The position numbers and the translations under genes are program-made. From Sindora glabra (Eukaryota; Streptophyta; Magnoliopsida; Fabales; Fabaceae), in the NCBI GenBank assembly GCA_020226215.1, contig CM035230.1, positions 6,781,501 to 6,845,500 on the forward strand: DNA of 64,000 nucleotides. Reading direction: 5' to 3'. Of this stretch, positions 62,490 through 64,000 are shown piece by piece (the stretch's first letter is position 1; each line of letters opens with the position of its first letter). The notes below the pieces were generated by a model. The model was not told where the DNA came from. It did not search any database and saw only the letters and a list, made by a program, of their open reading frames with translations.

Positions 62490-62730
62490 AAAGATTAAGT
62501 TAAATTGAATGTTGATGGTGCTTCTAAATTAAATTCGAATGAGTTAGTTATGGAAGTCTTATTCACTCAAAAGATGGAAATTAGGTCAAGGGTTTTCATT
62601 ACAATCTCAATATTTATTCTTCCTTCTCAATAGACTTATAGGGTGTAGTTCATGGTTTTTCATTAGCATAGGAGATTGGGTGATAAAAAGTGTTGCTTGA
62701 ATCACATCATCAACATATAGTTAATCTTTT
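62490..62730 (+). pseudogene. LINE-encoded RNase H remnant
   Basis: The segment reads V-K-L-N-V-D-G-A-S-K-L-N-S-N (about 62498-62540), the D-G-A-S catalytic block of plant L1 RNase H domains. Further on, 'KKCCLNHIINI'-like sequence in another frame falls where the third catalytic acidic residue would be, but the acidic residue is not preserved. This kind of C-terminal RNase H is established for plant L1 lineages. Confidence 0.65.
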
Positions 62731-63317
62731 CACAAATGAAAGTGTTATTTCTATAAGGTATAATACTCTAATTGATATGTCTCAAGATTTTCTTAGTAGG
62801 AATTAACAAGTGCAAATTACTCATATTTATCATGAGAGAACCAATGTACTGATTAAGCTGCCAATCATGGGTTGCAGGATATTAAGGTAAAAGTTCTTAA
62901 AAGACTTCTTTTAGGTTTGGGTGTTTATTCTTAAGTGATGCTATTGGGGTTTCAACCTTAAGTGTTGTTCATTTGTAGGGTTTTTATTTTTCTTCTTTAA
63001 GCTTTGGCCCCATCCTTTTGCCAAAAAAAAATCATATTTGTTTATACTACTTCAAAGATTAATAATATGATTGAATTTTTATTTATTATATTATTTATAT
63101 ATAGTATAAAAATAAAAATATTTTTTATTATTAAGCTCATTTAAGCTTATGAATAATTTGAATCGAGTAATATAAAGCTTATGCATGGCTCATATATTAA
63201 TCGAGCCTAGTTCATTTAGGCTTGATTTATTTGAAGTTGAACTTGAATTAGGCATTTTACGAGTTAATATCAAGTTGTTCATAAGTAGTCTAACTCGTTT
63301 GCACTCCTAATAATGGC

Positions 63318-64000
63318 TATTCTTATTTTTTTATTATCATTAAACTTTATTAAAAACTAAAGATTTTAGATAAAAATATACTGATGTTAATCAATCATAT
63401 ATATAGTAATAGTATAAATTTGTTAAACTTTATATCTACAAATATAAGGTTTAAGATTTGTGAATTACTATAATCAATTGTATTAATATAAATAAAAATT
63501 TATTATACATTTATGTTTAGAAATATATTTACAACTCCAAAACTATGAATTTATTTTACATTTTTTCATATTGTTTTTCATTTTATTTAACCTTAATTAC
63601 ATAACAGTCAATTATAATAATATATATTTAAAAAGCTAATAATTGAAATTAAAACAAATTTGATATATATTTACAAGCTTTGATTGTGCATAAAAGCTAT
63701 TCTTATTAATTTCCTATGTGCTAAACATAAATAATATAAACTTGTCATATTTATGTGTTTATAAAGACTAAATAAGAGTCAAATAAGGTAATCAATCATA
63801 ATAATATAAATTTGTTGCACATTTATATCTATAAATATATTTATAGCTCCAAAGCCATAAATTCTTCTCAGTTTTTACATTAACATTTATCAATTTAATT
63901 AAGTTTAATAAAAAAGAATTAGTTATAATAATATAAATTTATTGTTATACATATGTGTTAATAAATATGTTCACACTTGAAAGGCATAAATTTGTCATAT
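63318..64000. repeat. Satellite-like tandem array, part 2 (runs off the window)
   Basis: It resumes at 'tattcttatttttttattatc' and contains the same blocks as part 1, including 'tttagaaatatatttacaactcc' (about 63519), 'aaatttgatatatattt...ctttgattg...gctattcttatt' (about 63655-63705) and 'ttaattaagtttaataa' (about 63895). The array continues past the right edge of the window. Confidence 0.65.

Larger units (their letters stand above)
61253..63030 (+). mobile_element. 5'-truncated L1-type LINE with RT and RNase H remnants
   Basis: The 3' end is a poly(A) tail (63023-63030). Candidate target duplications are ATCATACTTTTT (61241-61252) and ATCATATTTGTT (63031-63042), matching at 10 of 12 positions. 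The body contains an L1-type RT followed by an RNase H, the order found in many plant L1 elements. The 5' half, including the endonuclease and ORF1, is missing, as is usual for LINE copies. Confidence 0.82.
60773..63309. mobile_element. hAT-like element interrupting the satellite array
   Basis: The left end TAGGGTGCAAATGAATCAAAC and the reverse complement of the right end TAGGAGTGCAAACGAGTTAG form imperfect inverted repeats of a type common in plant hAT elements. They are flanked by 8-mers AGAAGGGC (60765-60772) and ATAATGGC (63310-63317) that match at six of eight positions. Removing the element and one 8-mer rejoins the satellite unit. Subterminal regions carry many 'gagctcgaac' and 'aagctcatttaagctt' motifs. 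Without the LINE inside it (61253-63030) the element is about 750 bp and has no transposase. Confidence 0.8.

Overview
The window is plant nuclear DNA, most likely from a eudicot. It is very AT-rich and has almost no long open frames. The evidence is one spliced gene with GT-AG introns, and plant-type Ty3/gypsy chromovirus remnants, hAT and Tourist-like elements, a tRNA-derived SINE and an L1-type LINE with a C-terminal RNase H. I cannot name the species. No tRNA or rRNA gene, CRISPR array or operon was seen.

Only one gene looks intact: a five-exon minus-strand gene (coding span 17035-20905, untranslated first exon near 21272-21545) for a 205-residue protein that I recognise as the plant REX1-B (required for excision 1-B) domain protein. 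Its introns carry a SINE and a hAT MITE. Next to it (15650-15810, minus) is a frameshifted scrap of an ABCB-type ABC transporter nucleotide-binding domain.

Layout. 1-6.8 kb: unassigned AT-rich sequence. 6.85-11.1 kb: three copies of one roughly 1.6-kb LTR-like repeat (R) in - + - order, one interrupted by a Tourist-like MITE. 11.2-15.3 kb: two decayed LTR-like blocks. 15.6-21.6 kb: the gene island. 22.4-28.9 kb: two copies of a long LTR in inverted orientation. 31.1-51.5 kb: a nested retrotransposon complex. An old Tekay/Del-like Ty3 element (E1) was broken by a hAT-like element, which was itself hit by a solo LTR, and by a second complete but dead Ty3 element (E3, 37849-50516). E3 keeps both LTRs, a TATGC target duplication, a primer-binding site and a polypurine tract. 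E3 in turn received a second solo LTR in its 5' LTR, an R copy in its leader and a truncated MITE upstream of gag. 51.5-52.7 kb: an LTR remnant with a pure (ATT)24. 55.3-56.4 kb: a minisatellite and another MITE. 59.1-64 kb: a diverged satellite-like array split by a hAT-like element that carries a 5'-truncated LINE.

Together this is a small gene island in a stack of mostly dead transposable elements whose relative insertion order can be read from target-site duplications. Several insertion sites have an unoccupied homologous site elsewhere in the same window. I found no convincing new enzymatic or defence system. The most unusual items are this stratigraphy, the 42-bp GC-rich palindromic array in one solo LTR, the alternating R-repeat cluster and the interrupted satellite array.
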